Below the pieces are notes generated by a model. That model made no database searches. It saw nothing but the letters and a program-made list of their open reading frames with translations, and had not been told where the DNA came from. 64,000 nt of DNA from Hyalella azteca (taxonomy: Eukaryota; Arthropoda; Malacostraca; Amphipoda; Hyalellidae). The stretch is taken from positions 495,588 to 559,587 of the forward strand of contig NW_025937404.1 of assembly GCF_000764305.2 (NCBI RefSeq), written 5' to 3'. A program made the position numbers and the translations under genes. Each line of letters opens with the position of its first letter. Positions within the stretch are counted from its first letter, which is position 1. This document shows positions 12,512 through 24,615 of the stretch, piece after piece.

Positions 12512-12985
12512 ATAAAATAAAATGCTCTATCTTGTGTTATAAACATTTATAAATAATGTTATAACACTATAACATTTACGTTATAACATTTATAAATATG
12601 TACAAAAAATTCAGCTTTCTCTTTCAATTTCTGTATAAATTATTCATTTTAAATTCGTACCTAAATAGAGTTTATTAAATTGGGTCCATCATTTAGAATC
12701 ACGCATTGGTTCTTTGGAAAGAATATATAAAAGACAAAATAAATATATTAAATTGAGCCATAAGCCAACATTTTAAATAATGCAATGAAATATTAGGGAA
12801 ATAATATCATAGATGCTATCTGCCTATCCCCTTGCTTTTTGCATGTTCTCGGTGAATTTTTCGGCAGGCTTCATTTGCATAAATGCTGCTCATAATAGCT
12901 TATAGTTCCTCATATTAGTTCCACCGTTTAATAAGGCTTTCTGAGTGGCAGTTTAGCACAGACATAGGCTAATTGTGGTCCATTA
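12512..12985. other. AT-rich spacer, no gene seen
   Basis: Starts with repeated TAACATTTATAAATA-type phrases (12536-12600). Nothing else recognisable. Confidence 0.5.
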
Positions 12986-12989
12986 GCGG

Positions 12990-13340
12990 GATGAGGCGCA
13001 GGAGGCTTGTGAGGCTCGTGAGGAATGTGAGGCTGGTGAGAAATGTGAGGCTGATGAGGAATGTGTATGAGGCTGATGAGAAATGTGTATGAGGCTGATG
13101 AGGAATGTGAGGATGATGAGGAATGTTGGACTTTTGAAGAATTTCAGGATGAAGGGGAATGTGAGACTGATGAGGAATGTTATGTTATGAGTATTTTCAG
13201 AATAATTAAAAATGTGAGGCATATGAGGAATATCAAGATGATGATAAATGTTTAGACTTGGTATAATTAAGTTGCTGATGAGGCATGCAAGGCTTTCGAG
13301 GTTTTCATTCTTCACGAGGCTTATGAGGAATGTGAACTTA
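12990..13340. repeat. Degenerate 18-bp repeat, GAGGCTGATGAGGAATGT type
   Basis: Variants of GAGGCTGATGAGGAATGT recur, clearest at 13020-13175 and decayed on both sides. Open frames on both strands (for example 12983-13393 minus, 136 codons) follow from the repeat and are not called. Confidence 0.85.
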
Positions 13341-13344
13341 TAAA

Positions 13345-14265
13345 TATCAATTAGCACAAGAGGAAAATCATCTCTCCTGTCACGAAGCCGCATAAATTCT
13401 AAGCATAATTTTAGTTGATTGTCATTTATGAAAAAACACTATTACTCGTGCCATTTTAATGACAAATTTATATAACAGAAAAGTAGAAAAGTAGTAGTAT
13501 ACGCCGGAAATCAAAATAATTTTGAAAAATTGTTATTTCTGGAAATTAACTCAGTAATATACGGAGCGTTAGGATTTTCAAGGAGGTGAATAAGTCCTTG
13601 CAGGTCCTGGGCATTAAAAATAAGCAGCAACTAATAATAAAAAATATTTGTTTTTTTCTGTGTATTACTGAAATGAATGCATTTTACTCTATAATAACGT
13701 AATAAAAGCACTGAAATGCACAATGCATTTCCCCTTCTATTTCACAGTGATAGAGGAGAGTACGAAAATAATATGTGCATGGATACAAGGTAAAAATATT
13801 CGTGAACGCGAAGATAAATAATAATAATAAGCTATACGAGAAATATATATTGATACATGAATAAATTAGAAGCGGATGCGTAGGTAAACTATGCGTGGAT
13901 ACGTCGGTAAATAATAGGGTATCTAAACATTACGTGATACATATATATAAGGGCAGTGGTATTTAATAATAATTATAAATTCGCAGGCATTAACTTATTA
14001 ATATAAAGGCGCAGGTATTAAGGTAAGTTAAGCTCTAACCCTTAGAGCGAAAGGTTTCTGCAACTCTTTCAAATTTTTGACCCGTTCATCAAAATTTTTT
14101 AATAATATATATTCATTATTCTTTCATAATTTGTGTTGACCACGTAGAACATTAACTAAAAACAGAGTTCTTGACACGCGCTGCTCGGCAGTAGATATTT
14201 TGCAACCAAAAAAAATCTTAACGTGCCATAATTCGCTCATTAGATTCCGTCGTAATTTGCACAGT
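13345..14265. other. AT-rich spacer, no gene seen
   Basis: AT-rich sequence with no recognisable gene or clear repeat. Confidence 0.5.
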
Positions 14266-14269
14266 TTAC

Positions 14270-14553
14270 GGCCCATATACGGCCGGCACCTGCCACCGTC
14301 AGTGTGGCACAACGGCCGCTACGGCCGGCATCTGGCACCGTTAGCGCATCACGACGGCCGGTACTTGCTTCCGTCAGCGCAGCTCGGCCGGTCGGTACGG
14401 CCGGCACCAGCTTCTGTCAGCGCAGTATCAGGGCCCTTCTACGGCCAGAATCTGCCTCCGTCAGCGCAGCACGACGGTCGGTATGGCCGGCTCTAGCCTC
14501 CGTCAGCGCAGTATCACGGCCGAAACGGCCAGAATCTGCCTCCGTCAGCGCAG
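14270..14553. repeat. 43-bp GC-rich minisatellite
   Basis: CCGTCAGCGCAG recurs at 14373, 14416, 14460, 14502 and 14544 (spacing 42-44), with TACGGCCGGCACC between. About 6.5 diverged copies. It is far more GC-rich than its surroundings and holds many CGGCCG palindromes. Confidence 0.9.
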
Positions 14554-14559
14554 TTACTG

Positions 14560-14765
14560 TCGTGTTTATTTGTGTTTCCGTGTTGCTGTCGTGTTTATTT
14601 GTGTTTCCGTGTTGCTGTCGTGTGTATTTGTGTTTACCGTGTTACTGTCGTGTGTATTAGTGTTTACCGTGTTGCTGTCGTCTCTATTTGTGTTTCCCTT
14701 GTTGCTGTCGTGTTTTCTTGTGTTTCCCGTGTTATTGCTGTGTTTTCCTGTAGCTTCCGTTAATT
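14560..14765. repeat. 29-bp minisatellite
   Basis: About seven copies of a 29-bp unit containing CTGTCGTGTTTATTTGTGTT and then TCCGTGTTG. It abuts the 43-bp array directly and decays to the right as far as about 14890. Confidence 0.9.
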
Positions 14766-14889
14766 AGCTGCATTGTTTCCTTGTTATTCTCGTATTTCCT
14801 ATGTTTTCGTGTCTTTTTTTCAGTGTAACTGTATTATTTCTCTTGTTTTCCGCGCAACTGCTTTATTTTTCTCGTGTTTTGCGTGCATA

Positions 14890-15955
14890 CGCTGTGTATC
14901 GTTAACAATGTTACACTATCTTCTGATTGATCTATCTGTTACACAAGATAAAGCAACTTCCCCTGACAGCTCTACCATCTGCCGTATCTCTCCCTGAACA
15001 AAGCGAACTTGAGTGGCCGCATTCGTCAAGTTATGAACTCATGGCGAACTTGAGTGGCTGCATTCGTCAAGTTATGGACAAAGTTCAGCGATTGTAACTT
15101 GGAGGAGATGTCTCGAGAGTTGCTTCATGTGTTGTGCTGCTGTATAGTCCCGAACAAAATCCCAAACAAACAATGCAACTTCAGCACAATTAAGTTAGAT
15201 TCATGACTAATATATTATTCCTATTCTCGACACTTAATTGCGCCGGTGTGATATAATGGAATGAGAAAGAAAGGAAGGTAGAATGTGCAGTAATTTTTGC
15301 ACATTTTAAATATTCTAAATCAGTCCTTTAAGGAGCTGAAGTTTTCCAGCTGCTATAAAAATTCTAATTTGATGAATTTGCATAGAAATTTTTCGCTAAG
15401 AAGCTTATTTTATTATAAAAAATTTTCATTTTAATTCGCAGTAACTTTTAATTTTCCGTGGGAATGCCATCCAAATGCAGCGAAAATGAAAAACAATTGT
15501 CCATAGTTGTTCACGGAAATTAATTTTTCTGGTTTTGCAATAAAATAATTTTATGTCATACGAATATGTTTCTACAGCTCACCTGACATGCAATACTGAT
15601 GTAAATGCCAAATAAATTCGCAATGCTCTCCGAAACGAAACTTTCACTCTATCCTAGAAGATCTTATGATAAGAAATATCATATTGCAAATTCGAACAGA
15701 TCTCACCTCACTGTCTTATTGCGGATCAAACAGATCCTGCCTCACTGTGTTGCTGCGATCGAGAAGATCTCGCCTTATGAAGTCCATCGGTCGCAGGAAT
15801 AACTCAAGTACACATCCTGATATGAAGGATCCTTGAAGGATCTCCTGTACAGCGCGCAAATAAAATCATGGCGTCGTTCCTCACCTCAGATTCCTCGGAA
15901 ATTTTTTCAATTTTACTTAACAACCCCGCGACTTGAAGGATGAAATTTTATTTTC
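14890..15955. other. Spacer, no gene seen
   Basis: GGCGAACTTGAGTGGC plus CGCATTCGTCAAGTTATG is duplicated at about 15005-15075. Eroded GATC-containing repeats (CAGATCTCACCTCACTG and variants) lie at 15655-15785. No recognisable gene. Confidence 0.45.
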
Positions 15956-15957
15956 CT

Positions 15958-16665
15958 GAACCTTGGACTGAACCTCGAACTTAGATCGGACCTTTAGGAC
16001 CAGGCCTGAACCTTGAGTCCAGGTCTGAATCTCAGGTTGAATTAAGTCTGAACTTTCAGTCCAGGTCTAAACCTCTTTCTTATGTTTGATCCTCGGGCTC
16101 AGATTTGAACCTGGAGCCCCGGTATGAACCTCCAGCCCAGGTGTGAACCTGAGGCCCAGGTCTGAACTTAAGCCCAGGTCTGGACCTCGAACTTAGATCA
16201 GAATCTCAATCGCAGGTCTGAACCCCGGGCCCGGGTCTGAACTTCGTGACCAAGTCTGAACCTTGGGTCAAGGTCTGAGCCTCAGACCCAGGTCTGAACC
16301 TCAGACCCAGGTCTGAACCTCAGGCCCAGGTCTGAACCTCATGCTCAGGTCTGAACCTCGGGCCCAGGCCTGAACCTCAGGCCCAGGTCTGAACATCCGG
16401 CCCAGGTCTGAACCTCAGGCCCAGGTCTGAACCTCAGGCTCAGGTCTGAACCTCGGACCCAGGTCTGAATCTCGGGCCCAGGTCTGAACCTCGGACCCAG
16501 GTCTGAACCTCGGGCCCAGGTCTGAACTTCGGGCCCAGGTGTGAACCTCAGGCCCAGGTGTGAACTTAGTGCCCAGGTGTGAACCTCGGACCCAGGTCTG
16601 AACCTCAGGCCCAGGTCTGAACCTCGGACCCAAGACTAACCGTAAGCCCAGGTCCGAGCCTATAG
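15958..16665. repeat. 19-bp minisatellite, about 37 copies
   Basis: One of the longest arrays in the window. The unit is 19 bp, GAACCTCAGGCCCAGGTCT, with CGGG/CAGG/CGGA variants. Most regular at 16260-16630; the left edge (15958-16250) is decayed. A 72-codon minus-strand frame with peptide FRPGPEVQTWAR is a by-product. Confidence 0.95.
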
Positions 16666-16955
16666 CCCAGCTCAGCTATCCAGGCGGAAGAAAATTCAGT
16701 CCCACTATTTTTGACGGAAAATTTGTGGGCAAATTTGAGTGCGAGGAAAACCTCGAAGTTTTGCAGGGAATACCGCGAGGAATCGACAGGCAGCGCCGCT
16801 GTTCAAACGAGGCCCTAGCGAGTATTCAGGAATTTCAAAAACTTGTTCCTTATTCGAGGCAAGGGGAATTTTTGAAAAATTTTGTGAGGTGCATTTTAAT
16901 ATCTTGGGGTGGCACAGCCGAAATTATTTTCGGCGAGGAATTTTGTTGACTGGAA
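16666..16955. other. Short unique spacer
   Basis: Two overlapping forward frames (16725-16949 and 16739-17095) cross this stretch, but neither shows a recognisable domain; the second runs into the next array. Confidence 0.4.
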
Positions 16956-16956
16956 G

Positions 16957-17160
16957 GTTGAGTGGTCTGAGGGAGTGGAGTGGTCTGAGGGAGTGGAGTG
17001 GTCTGAGGGAGTGGAGTGGTCTGAGGGAGTGGAGTGGTCTGAGGGAGTGGAGTCGTCTGAGGAAATGGAGTGGCCTGAGGAGGTTTAGTGATTGATATGG
17101 AGTGGAGTGATCTGAGGAGTTTGAGTGGACTGAGGGAGTGGAGTGGTCTGTGGAGTGGTC
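16957..17160. repeat. 18-bp minisatellite
   Basis: About 11 copies of GTGGTCTGAGGGAGTGGA. The first six are essentially identical; later ones carry indels. Confidence 0.94.
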
Positions 17161-17162
17161 TC

Positions 17163-17250
17163 AGATGACCTACAGGAGTCCTACAAAAGGCCTATAGAAG
17201 GCCTACAGGAGGCCTACAGACGGCTTAAAGGAATATTACAGGAGGCCTTT
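17163..17250. repeat. 14-bp degenerate repeat
   Basis: About six copies around GGCCTACAGGAGGC, directly following the 18-bp array. Confidence 0.8.
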
Positions 17251-17484
17251 AGGAGCAAATACTGCTGCATCTCCCCTCACCCTTCCCTTCCCTCGTGGCG
17301 GATGGGAGTGTGTGGGGGGGTGGCTTGACGACCCCCATTTGCCGGAGGGGAGGGGGCAGCTTTACATAATTTTATAACAAAGGACTTAGGAAGTTTATAC
17401 ACTCAGCGAATAGCTTAGAGGCGCAGCGTTCAGTTTAGGCGTCATGTTGATGTAGTCTTACGCATGCAGTGATATCATGCGCTG

Positions 17485-17644
17485 CACTCAAATAAATGAG
17501 TGAGACATTGTCCTGATAATGATGAATTATTTTTATTCCAGCACAATTTGGCTCGGCAGATGGCGTTTCAGTGCTACATGCGCTCTCTGCTTGTTCTCAG
17601 GACCAATATTTGGACAATGTGATCCGTTGTTTCTCCCAAGTGTG
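17485..17644 (+). mobile_element. MITE-like element, copy 2
   Basis: Left end CACTCAAATAAATGAGTGAG followed by ACATTGTCC. The reverse complement of the right end begins CACACTTGGGAGAAACAACG and continues to CACATTGTCCAAATA, giving imperfect terminal inverted repeats. The interior carries GGCGTTTCAGTGCTACATGC and GCTCTCTG as in copy 7. No coding capacity. Confidence 0.75.
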
Positions 17645-17734
17645 GTTTTGATTGTCAGTCCAATCGCCTCTTGTGATCAGAATCAGACCATCTCTGTTCA
17701 TTACTTATTAATTAATAATTTAAGTAATTCTTCA

Positions 17735-17835
17735 TACATCTCACATTGTGTCTCATTCATCTCCACTTATCCTTCGTTTATCACCACTTATCCCTCATTC
17801 ATCTCCACAAATCTCTTATCTAACCCCACTTATAA
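17735..17835. repeat. Degenerate ATCTCCACTTATCC repeat
   Basis: About four or five loose copies of TCATTCATCTCCACTTATCC, roughly 20 bp. Confidence 0.7.
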
Positions 17836-17839
17836 CTTA

Positions 17840-18535
17840 ATCATCAACGAATAGCAGATAATAGGCAATCCAACAAATCCACCGAAGACTGTAAAAAATA
17901 AGTAAGATATTCTGATTTAGTGTCCCTAACGTATAAATTAAAACACAATTACTACCATTTATCGCTTAGCTAGCAATTAGTGCCGTAGTTATTTAATAAT
18001 GAAAATACTACTACTAATAATAAAAATAATAACTGTATTTCTGATCGCTAATTATGTCCGCGATTTGGTAATATGCGCTAGCCCACATATTACTTATTAT
18101 TTATATTATTATTATTTATTATTATTCTCATATATTATTATTATCTATTAGTTTTTATTAACATATTATATTTATAATTACGAGTTAACCAGCTGTGAAA
18201 CTAACCCAACAAGTGCAGGGTTGAGAGCTTGGCGCGGTGCCAGCTGCCGCCTCAAGGCCGGGGCCAGAAATAGCCTCCTTCCAGACTAGAAGAAAAATAT
18301 CCTGTAGACCTTGAAAAAATCTCGGCCGCATTATGACCGGCCTCACAGAAAAGGACGGTTGAATTTTGGTAATTAGTCCTTGATTACTTATAATCAATTA
18401 ATGTGTTGAGGAATTGTGGAATGAGGTAAACCAGGGATAACATGTAACAGCCTAAACGAGGACTAACAAATACAGCAAATGTAGTGTTGGTTTATTTCAG
18501 ATGGAGGAAGGCTTGTTTGCACTAGTCTGCAAAAT
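17840..18535. other. AT-rich spacer, no gene seen
   Basis: Contains a simple (TAT/TTA)n low-complexity stretch at about 18085-18175. Otherwise unremarkable. Confidence 0.5.
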
Positions 18536-18910
18536 CTTACGCTGGAATCACGAATTTTGCAATCCTATAGATTGTATTTTGCAATCCTACTGATTGGAAA
18601 AATCCTACCCTACAATCCGCGTAGAATTGGTCAAATGGGGTAGAAATCTAGATGATTCACTAAAATCCTAAAGTGGAAATGCTATGTATAATTTCAAGCC
18701 GAAATTCTGTACATGCATGAATACAAAATATTTCACTTCGTACAGATACCATGCATTGGTATCCTAAAGTGGAAATAATGTATACAATTTGAAGCCGAAA
18801 TTCTGTACCTGAATAAAAAATTTTTCCCTCTTGTACAGATATCATGCATTGGAATCTTAAAGTGGCAATCCTGCAGGTGCTTTCAAGCCATAATTCTGCA
18901 CCGGAATCCC
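18535..18910. repeat. Degenerate tandem repeat, about 94 bp
   Basis: TCCTAAAGTGGAAAT and relatives occur at 18667, 18762 and 18854, each followed by TTCAAGCCGAAATTCTGTAC and, in the first two copies, CGTACAGATA/TGTACAGATA. Three copies, with shorter GCAATCCTA-type fragments upstream from about 18555. Confidence 0.82.
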
Positions 18911-19087
18911 AAAGTTCGCAAGTTCAGGCTGCAATCCCCGAGCTTTTTGCCTCGCAACCTCGCGGTTTTCCGAGCTGCCGTCAGTGGCGGCGAGAAATTC
19001 GACACAAATTGACAAATCCGACAATTTGCGACAATGGCGCGTGACAATTTACGGCGAGCGGCTGGAAATTCAGTATAAGTGGCAGTT

Positions 19088-19590
19088 TAAAGCGAGCGCC
19101 AGGCTTTTTAGTGGCAGTGGCAATTTACAGCTATCAAGCAGTGGCAGTGGCAATTTGAAGCGAGTGCCAGGCAGTTCAGTGGCAGTGGCAATTAGAAGCG
19201 AGTGTCAGGCAGTTCAATGGCAGTGGCAATTAGAAGCGAGTGTCAGGCAGTTCAGTGGCAGTGGCAATTAGAAGCGAGTGCCAGGCAGTTCAGTGGCAGT
19301 GGCAATTAGAAGCGAGTGTCAGGCAGTTCAGTGGCAGTGGCAATTAGAAGCGAATGCCAGGCAGTTCAGTGGCAGTGGCAATTAGAAGCAAGTGTCAGGC
19401 AGTTCAGTGGCAGCGGCAATTAGAAGCGAGTGTCAGGCAGTTCAGTGGCAGCGGCAATTAGAAGCGAGTGTCAGGCAGTTCAGTGGCAGTGGCAATTTAA
19501 AGCGAGTGTCAGGCAGTTCAGTGGCAGCGGCAATTAGAAGCGAGTGTCAGGCAGTTCAGTGGCAGTTGCCATTTGCAGCGAGCGATCAGT
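19088..19590. repeat. 38-bp minisatellite
   Basis: About 12-13 copies of a 38-bp unit containing GCAATTAGAAGCGAGTGTCA and then GGCAGTTCAGTGGCAGTG. Homogeneous in the core, decayed at both edges. SECQAVQWQWQLEASVRQFSG-like peptides in forward frames are artefacts of the repeat. Confidence 0.95.
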
Positions 19591-19599
19591 GGCAGTGAC

Positions 19600-20815
19600 A
19601 ATTTGCACTGTGATGGCGGCCAGTACAACTAACTTTTTAAAGTAATAACCGCCAATTTATTAGGTACTACTGGCTCCTTGTATACACGCTACCTTCTACC
19701 CCAGTAGCCCTTTAGACGAGGCCAGTAGCATGATAATTAGTGGCTGTTATAGTGTGTGAAACTAGTACTGGCTGCCACTACTGGCCCCGTATACAGTACA
19801 AGCGCATTATGAGACGCGCAGATAAAGCACTGATGATGCGCAGATAAAACATCGATAGCACACCGAAAACACAGCTGTAACACACCAATAACGCTCGATA
19901 AGACACATAACATGCTGGTATCACACTATAACACGCCCATAATACGCCCATGAAGACCGACAAGCAGCACCATGACGGGACCGAGGGAAGCACACAAGGA
20001 TAAGAACCTCCGTATTGACTCCCTCAATGCCCTTGAGGGCGAAATTAATTAAAGATATAATCAAAGACCTAATTAAAGGCCTAATTACGGGCACAATTAT
20101 AGGCCTAATTAAGGGTTTGGCTATAAAGGCTTGCATGGGCTTGGATAGGAAAGCTGGTGACAATGCAGCGTCCGGGCTATAATTGATTGATACTCGGCGA
20201 CGACAATCAATTACATGGCAGAAGACAGCACGGAAATCCCAGGGATAACTCGCCTATTATTCACGTGGCAGTGTTTTTACAACACTTCTCTTTAATTTCA
20301 CTTCTTGTTGTTTGTTTGTCTGCTACAAATTTTATAATCGATATTTAACACACTTCTACTTGTCCAATCGATCTGAAATTTTGCACGCTTGCGTAAAGTT
20401 GGAGACAATGCATGAATTAATTGTCAGAATAAATAATTGTGAAAATTAAAATTATTTTTATATAAAAAAATTTAAAATTAATTTTTTCTTAAATATTCAA
20501 AAATAAATAAGAAGTTCATTGTAGATGTGTAACATCGGAGCCACTCGCCTCTAAAGAAGTGTTTTATTAAAAAAAATTCAAACGCATATTTATTTGTTAT
20601 CAAAGGAATTCTAAAAGAAAATGCGCTAACTTACGACGTTAAAATATTGTCAATAATATCAGGTTATTTGTTATCTTTGCGTTACTGTTATGAAATGTGT
20701 TCTGATTTAGATTTAAAAATATCGTTATAATTGTTTGCTTTAAATTGCCATACTATAATATATATATATTTATATAAAATGTGGTAAAATTTCAAGTTAT
20801 GCGTTTTCCTCAAAG
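19600..20815. other. Spacer with several eroded repeats
   Basis: At 19660-19800, variants of TACTGGCTGCCACTACTGGC recur. At 19805-19950 ACGCGCAGATAAA and ACACACCAATAAC phrases recur. At 20045-20125 a roughly 15-bp unit, GGCCTAATTAAAGG, has about six copies. The rest is AT-rich with no gene. Confidence 0.5.
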
Positions 20816-20817
20816 TG

Positions 20818-21018
20818 AGCATTAGGGTGATGATGAAGCTAGGATGGGGATGAAGCGATGGATGGGGGTTAAGCAGCAATGGGTAGGGTGGGGATAATGA
20901 TGAAGCGAGGATAAGAATGAAGCTATGGGTGGGGTCAGGGGTAAGGAGGAACGAGGGTGGAGGTGAAGCAAAAGTGAAGATGAAGCTGGGGGTGAAGCGT
21001 TGTGTGGTGGTGGGGGCA
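20818..21018. repeat. Degenerate GATGAAGC-type repeat
   Basis: Purine-rich G-strand repeat built on GGGGATGAAGCGAGGAT, about 20 bp and poorly conserved. The complementary strand gives a 125-codon S/P/T-rich frame (20688-21065) that I regard as spurious. Confidence 0.8.
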
Positions 21019-21206
21019 GGCGTGTAGCAAATTTGTTGCATCGACTTGCAGTAAATCAGGCGCATCGGACCATCAGTTTGCAGCTATGGCTCCTTAGTGC
21101 TCTTATGACGCAGCTTGGAGCTCAAAGTCATTTGCCTGGGGGAACAAATGCCTGCATCGCAAGGGTGAGTGTGTGGGTGCTTTTATGTTATTTTATAAAC
21201 TCTTCT

Positions 21207-21362
21207 CCATAAAATATTTCGTTGTATTCACTCGTAAAATTTATTCGTTGAGTTAAAAAATAAAATGGCATTGGCTTCACCATTACATAAAACACTTCTT
21301 CATAAAATAGTTCGTTATATTCACTCGTAAAATTTATTCACTGGAGTTAAAAAATAAAATGT
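21207..21362. repeat. Direct duplication, two copies of about 60 bp
   Basis: The segment from ATAAAATATTTCGTTGTATT to GAGTTAAAAAATAAAATG (about 21207-21266) is repeated at about 21302-21361 with few changes, spaced about 95 bp. It has too few copies to call an array. Confidence 0.85.
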
Positions 21363-23120
21363 ATCTGCTTAATGGGGCTGTGTTGCAATTATTCTACGCT
21401 TCCTTCTATTAGGAAATCAATTGTTAAACAGGTTTGGGAATATGCCTTGTTGACAAAAGTATATATATGAAGTTTATAAGGAATTTTATTTGATGCATTT
21501 ATCTACACTTTGTGGTTATTTCCTTGTAGAGACCCATCAATAAGTCATAAATTTGCGTAAGCAAATTTGAGGGCGAACTGCAATCTTACGGACAGAATAT
21601 AAATTTACTCAAACTCTTCAATTTTCAAACTTTCAATTTTATTTTAGCTCCTGGCTTGTAATAAAGACATAAAAAACACACGCACCTAAATTTTCTAACA
21701 TATGTAGTAGTTTTCATGTTGATAGCTGTTGAATCGCATGTAAACCTGGGGAAATTGCACTTTTTCGAAGAGCCGTCGAGCTTTAATGGTTATGTAATGA
21801 CTTCATTAAAAGCGGCGTGTCGCGGAACTTCAAAAACAGCTGTGACCGCAGCTCTAATTTCCATTTAATTGAGATATTTCAATCAACAAGTCCATTAATG
21901 TACTGGAACAAATTTCGTCTTCGTCACTTTAGTCTCTAATTACAGGGAATAGTTCTTGTGTTGCACGTGAAACTTTTAATCAACGGGAATATTTTTATGC
22001 ACTGCCCGTTAATCTATTTAATGGAGGATAGCTTTACTGACCATGCCAACTCTGGTTGATTGGAAATTTTTATATTTTTTATATTTTGTATGTATTATTT
22101 ATATAATAACTGAAAGTGAACTATCTCATGTAGAAGTTTCTAACTGTTTCACTGAATTTTGACCACGACGGGCTTATTGAGTTTGTAATGAAGAATAAAT
22201 AAAATATGTTATAAAGTATGGTACTGTGTGGACGATCTAAAAACTGTGTTATGGTGTATGGTACCATAGAAATAAATTACTACATATTATATATTAAGAC
22301 GTGTTATGAATACCCAATAGACGTGTTATGAAGTATGTTATAAACATGATGCCGCATGTTAAAAAGTATATTGCAATATGCAAAAATTTTTGCGCACGGA
22401 TAGTACGTGCGTAAAAAATTTCTGCGGTGAACCATGTTTGAACAACTTTAGCTCAAGGCACGCCGTTGAGCAATGCCGATCACTGCCTAGCAATGAGCTC
22501 AGTTAATAAGGACAAAGGTATTAATATTATTATAATTAATATTATGCATTTATAGATTATTATAATTGTAGTAACAGTACACAATGCCTGCGAGTTATAA
22601 CACGTTGCCGGGTTTGTTTTGGTCATCGCCCATGGCCACGCTGATGCACCCACCGCCTTCGGCGCCAATCACACGTCGGCCACCAGCGACTTAGTGAATT
22701 GAATTCTAAGTATCAAATGAAGTCATATAGTTAATAAATTTACAGCTAGCAATACCCAATATTAATAACAGCCACTTAGTTGTTGCTTGTAAAGTATTCG
22801 TGGTATCATGTCAATTAAAAACGGATTGACACAAGTGTTATTTACTATTGAAAGAAAAACGTCAAATAATGTTGATATTTGGAGAACGATAAGAGTTGAT
22901 AAAACAGATAATAAGGTTCTAGAAACTCCATGGATTTTTTTTAAGATTCAATCTCTCTCTCGACAAAATTAATCTATATGAAGACCAGCAGAAATCTATT
23001 TGAATCGTCTACATGTGAAAATTTACAATAAAAATTAAAATACGCGAAGAATAATCGTTGTCGTTTTACTATGTAAAACTTTTTTTATTTGTAAGAAATA
23101 CCCAATATTAAAAAATCACA
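21363..23120. other. AT-rich spacer, no gene seen
   Basis: A GTGTTATGAAGTATG-type phrase recurs loosely at 22210-22370. No gene is recognisable. Confidence 0.45.
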
Positions 23121-23124
23121 CAGA

Positions 23125-23225
23125 CAAGGTTACTTGCTTAACCTATCAGGTTACTTTTTAACTGATCAGGTTACTTTCCTAACTTATCAGGTTACTTTCT
23201 TAAATTATTAAGTTTCTTTCTTAAT
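23125..23225. repeat. Tandem repeat of about 23 bp
   Basis: Four copies of a unit containing CTTATCAGGTTACTTTCTTA, with the last decayed. Confidence 0.88.
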
Positions 23226-23344
23226 AAAAAAACTTCCCAGTAACCGTCTGGCGTCCAACAAACAAGAATTCCGCAGAACTGAGCCAAGGAATTCCGCTCT
23301 ATTGGCTTTGTAATTCCGACACGCTTTCTTGACGCCGTTTGCAG

Positions 23345-23600
23345 GTGCAAACAGCCTAGGAGGCCTAGGCTGTTTGAAGGCCTAGGCTGCTTGAAGGCCT
23401 AGTTCTGTGGATGTCTAGGAGGCCTGGGCTGTAATAAGGCTCTTCGATAGGCTGTTTCAATACCTAGATTTTTAAAATGCCTCTTTTTATATAAGCATAA
23501 TGCCTTTTTTTTATATAAGCCTAAGAGGACCAGGATCTTTGCAGGTCTGGGAGGCCGAAGCAGTTTGAAGGCGTAAGCTATTTTTTGAGGCTTAGACCGT
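23345..23600. repeat. Degenerate GGCCTAGGCTGTTTGAA repeat
   Basis: Three or four good copies of GGCCTAGGCTGTTTGAAGGC lie at 23360-23420. Eroded relatives (CCTAGATTTTTAAAATGCC, GGTCTGGGAGGCCGAAGCAG) continue to about 23600. AATGCCTCTTTTTATATAAG is separately duplicated at 23478-23524. Confidence 0.8.
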
Positions 23601-23974
23601 CTGTGATGCCAGGTGGAAAATTTTGAGCAGCTTAGTCCACTGGCCCCTCTCACGTCAGCTAAAAAATTGCACCGATGACGTCAGTGACTATGCTAATAGT
23701 CATGCATCAAGCGACGACAAAAATTTCTTCGTCTCCAAAAGCATTTATGAAAATTGATAATAAATAACAAAATTCCAGCCCCGATGACATTTTCAGGTCA
23801 TTCTTTGAGCCACAAAATGCCTGTTTCCGAGGCCATGGACATTGCGGCCGCAGTTTCCAAGGCTGCGGACATTGTGTGGAGATCGCATCAGGAGCCAAGA
23901 AGCTGGAAACTCGTCACAGAAATTCGCTTGCGCCGCAGAAATCAAGCGACTTAGGAACTGACAAACTGCACGAG
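23601..23974. other. Short spacer
   Basis: GACATTGCGGCCGCAGTTTC and GACATTGTGTGGAG, with AAGGCTGCG between, suggest a small eroded repeat near 23830-23880. Open frames on both strands are short and unrecognised. Confidence 0.4.
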
Positions 23975-24072
23975 GAACTAAGCTGGTTTACTCCCACACT
24001 AAGTAGGCTTACTCCGAAACTGGACTGGTTTACCCCGAAAAGCGCTGATTTACTCCGAAAATGAGTTGGTTT
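23975..24072. repeat. 24-bp minisatellite, left part
   Basis: Four copies around CTGGTTTACTCCGAAACTGA. The array stops at about 24072 and resumes at about 24571 with TTCACTTCGAAACTGAGTAA and TCGCTCCGACACTGAG, so the intervening 500 bp look inserted. Confidence 0.85.
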
Positions 24073-24570
24073 ACATTACATTAACACTGCGGTTTTTAAC
24101 TGCGTCAAATATTATAATGAATTTCATGAAGATTTAAAAAAAATTGTTCCAAATTACTTTTAAAAACGAAATCCCGTAAATTTATTATTGACCAGTATTA
24201 ATTTGACTTCGTTTGTCATGCAGGTTCTGAATATTTTTGACTCTATATTTCAAGTTTTTACCCGTCTTTAATCACTGTAATATTGATATTGCTTTGTTAC
24301 GCTTAATTTTAGTGACATCCCGTTATCAGTTTTTTCTGAGTTTTTTTCCCTTGTATGTGTTTAATTTAGAAACTTTCTGTTGCTCTTAACTTCTTTGACT
24401 TATCATTGGAATAGAGTTTTAAATCACCTCTGTTGCCTGCGAAGCTTATCTGCTTATGGGCATTCACTTGGATGTCTCTATTATTTTATAAATGTTTTTC
24501 TTTTTCTCTTTTGAATTGTAACTAGAGCTCCTTTGTGAATAAAAATCGATCAATCAAAAAATCAATCAAA
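24073..24570 (+). mobile_element. Probable retroposed 3' end (LINE or SINE tail)
   Basis: This AT-rich segment splits a minisatellite. It ends with AATAAA at 24538-24543 followed by an ATCA-type tandem tail (24546-24570), the arrangement seen at the 3' ends of some non-LTR retrotransposons and SINEs. No coding frame is visible, which fits a 5'-truncated 3' UTR. Family unknown; no target duplication could be proven because the flanks are repetitive. Confidence 0.5.
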
Positions 24571-24615
24571 CAGAGAAGTTTCACTTCGAAACTGAGTAAG
24601 TTCGCTCCGACACTG
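24571..24615. repeat. 24-bp minisatellite, right part
   Basis: Two decayed copies related to the units at 23975-24072, on the far side of the inferred insertion. Confidence 0.65.
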
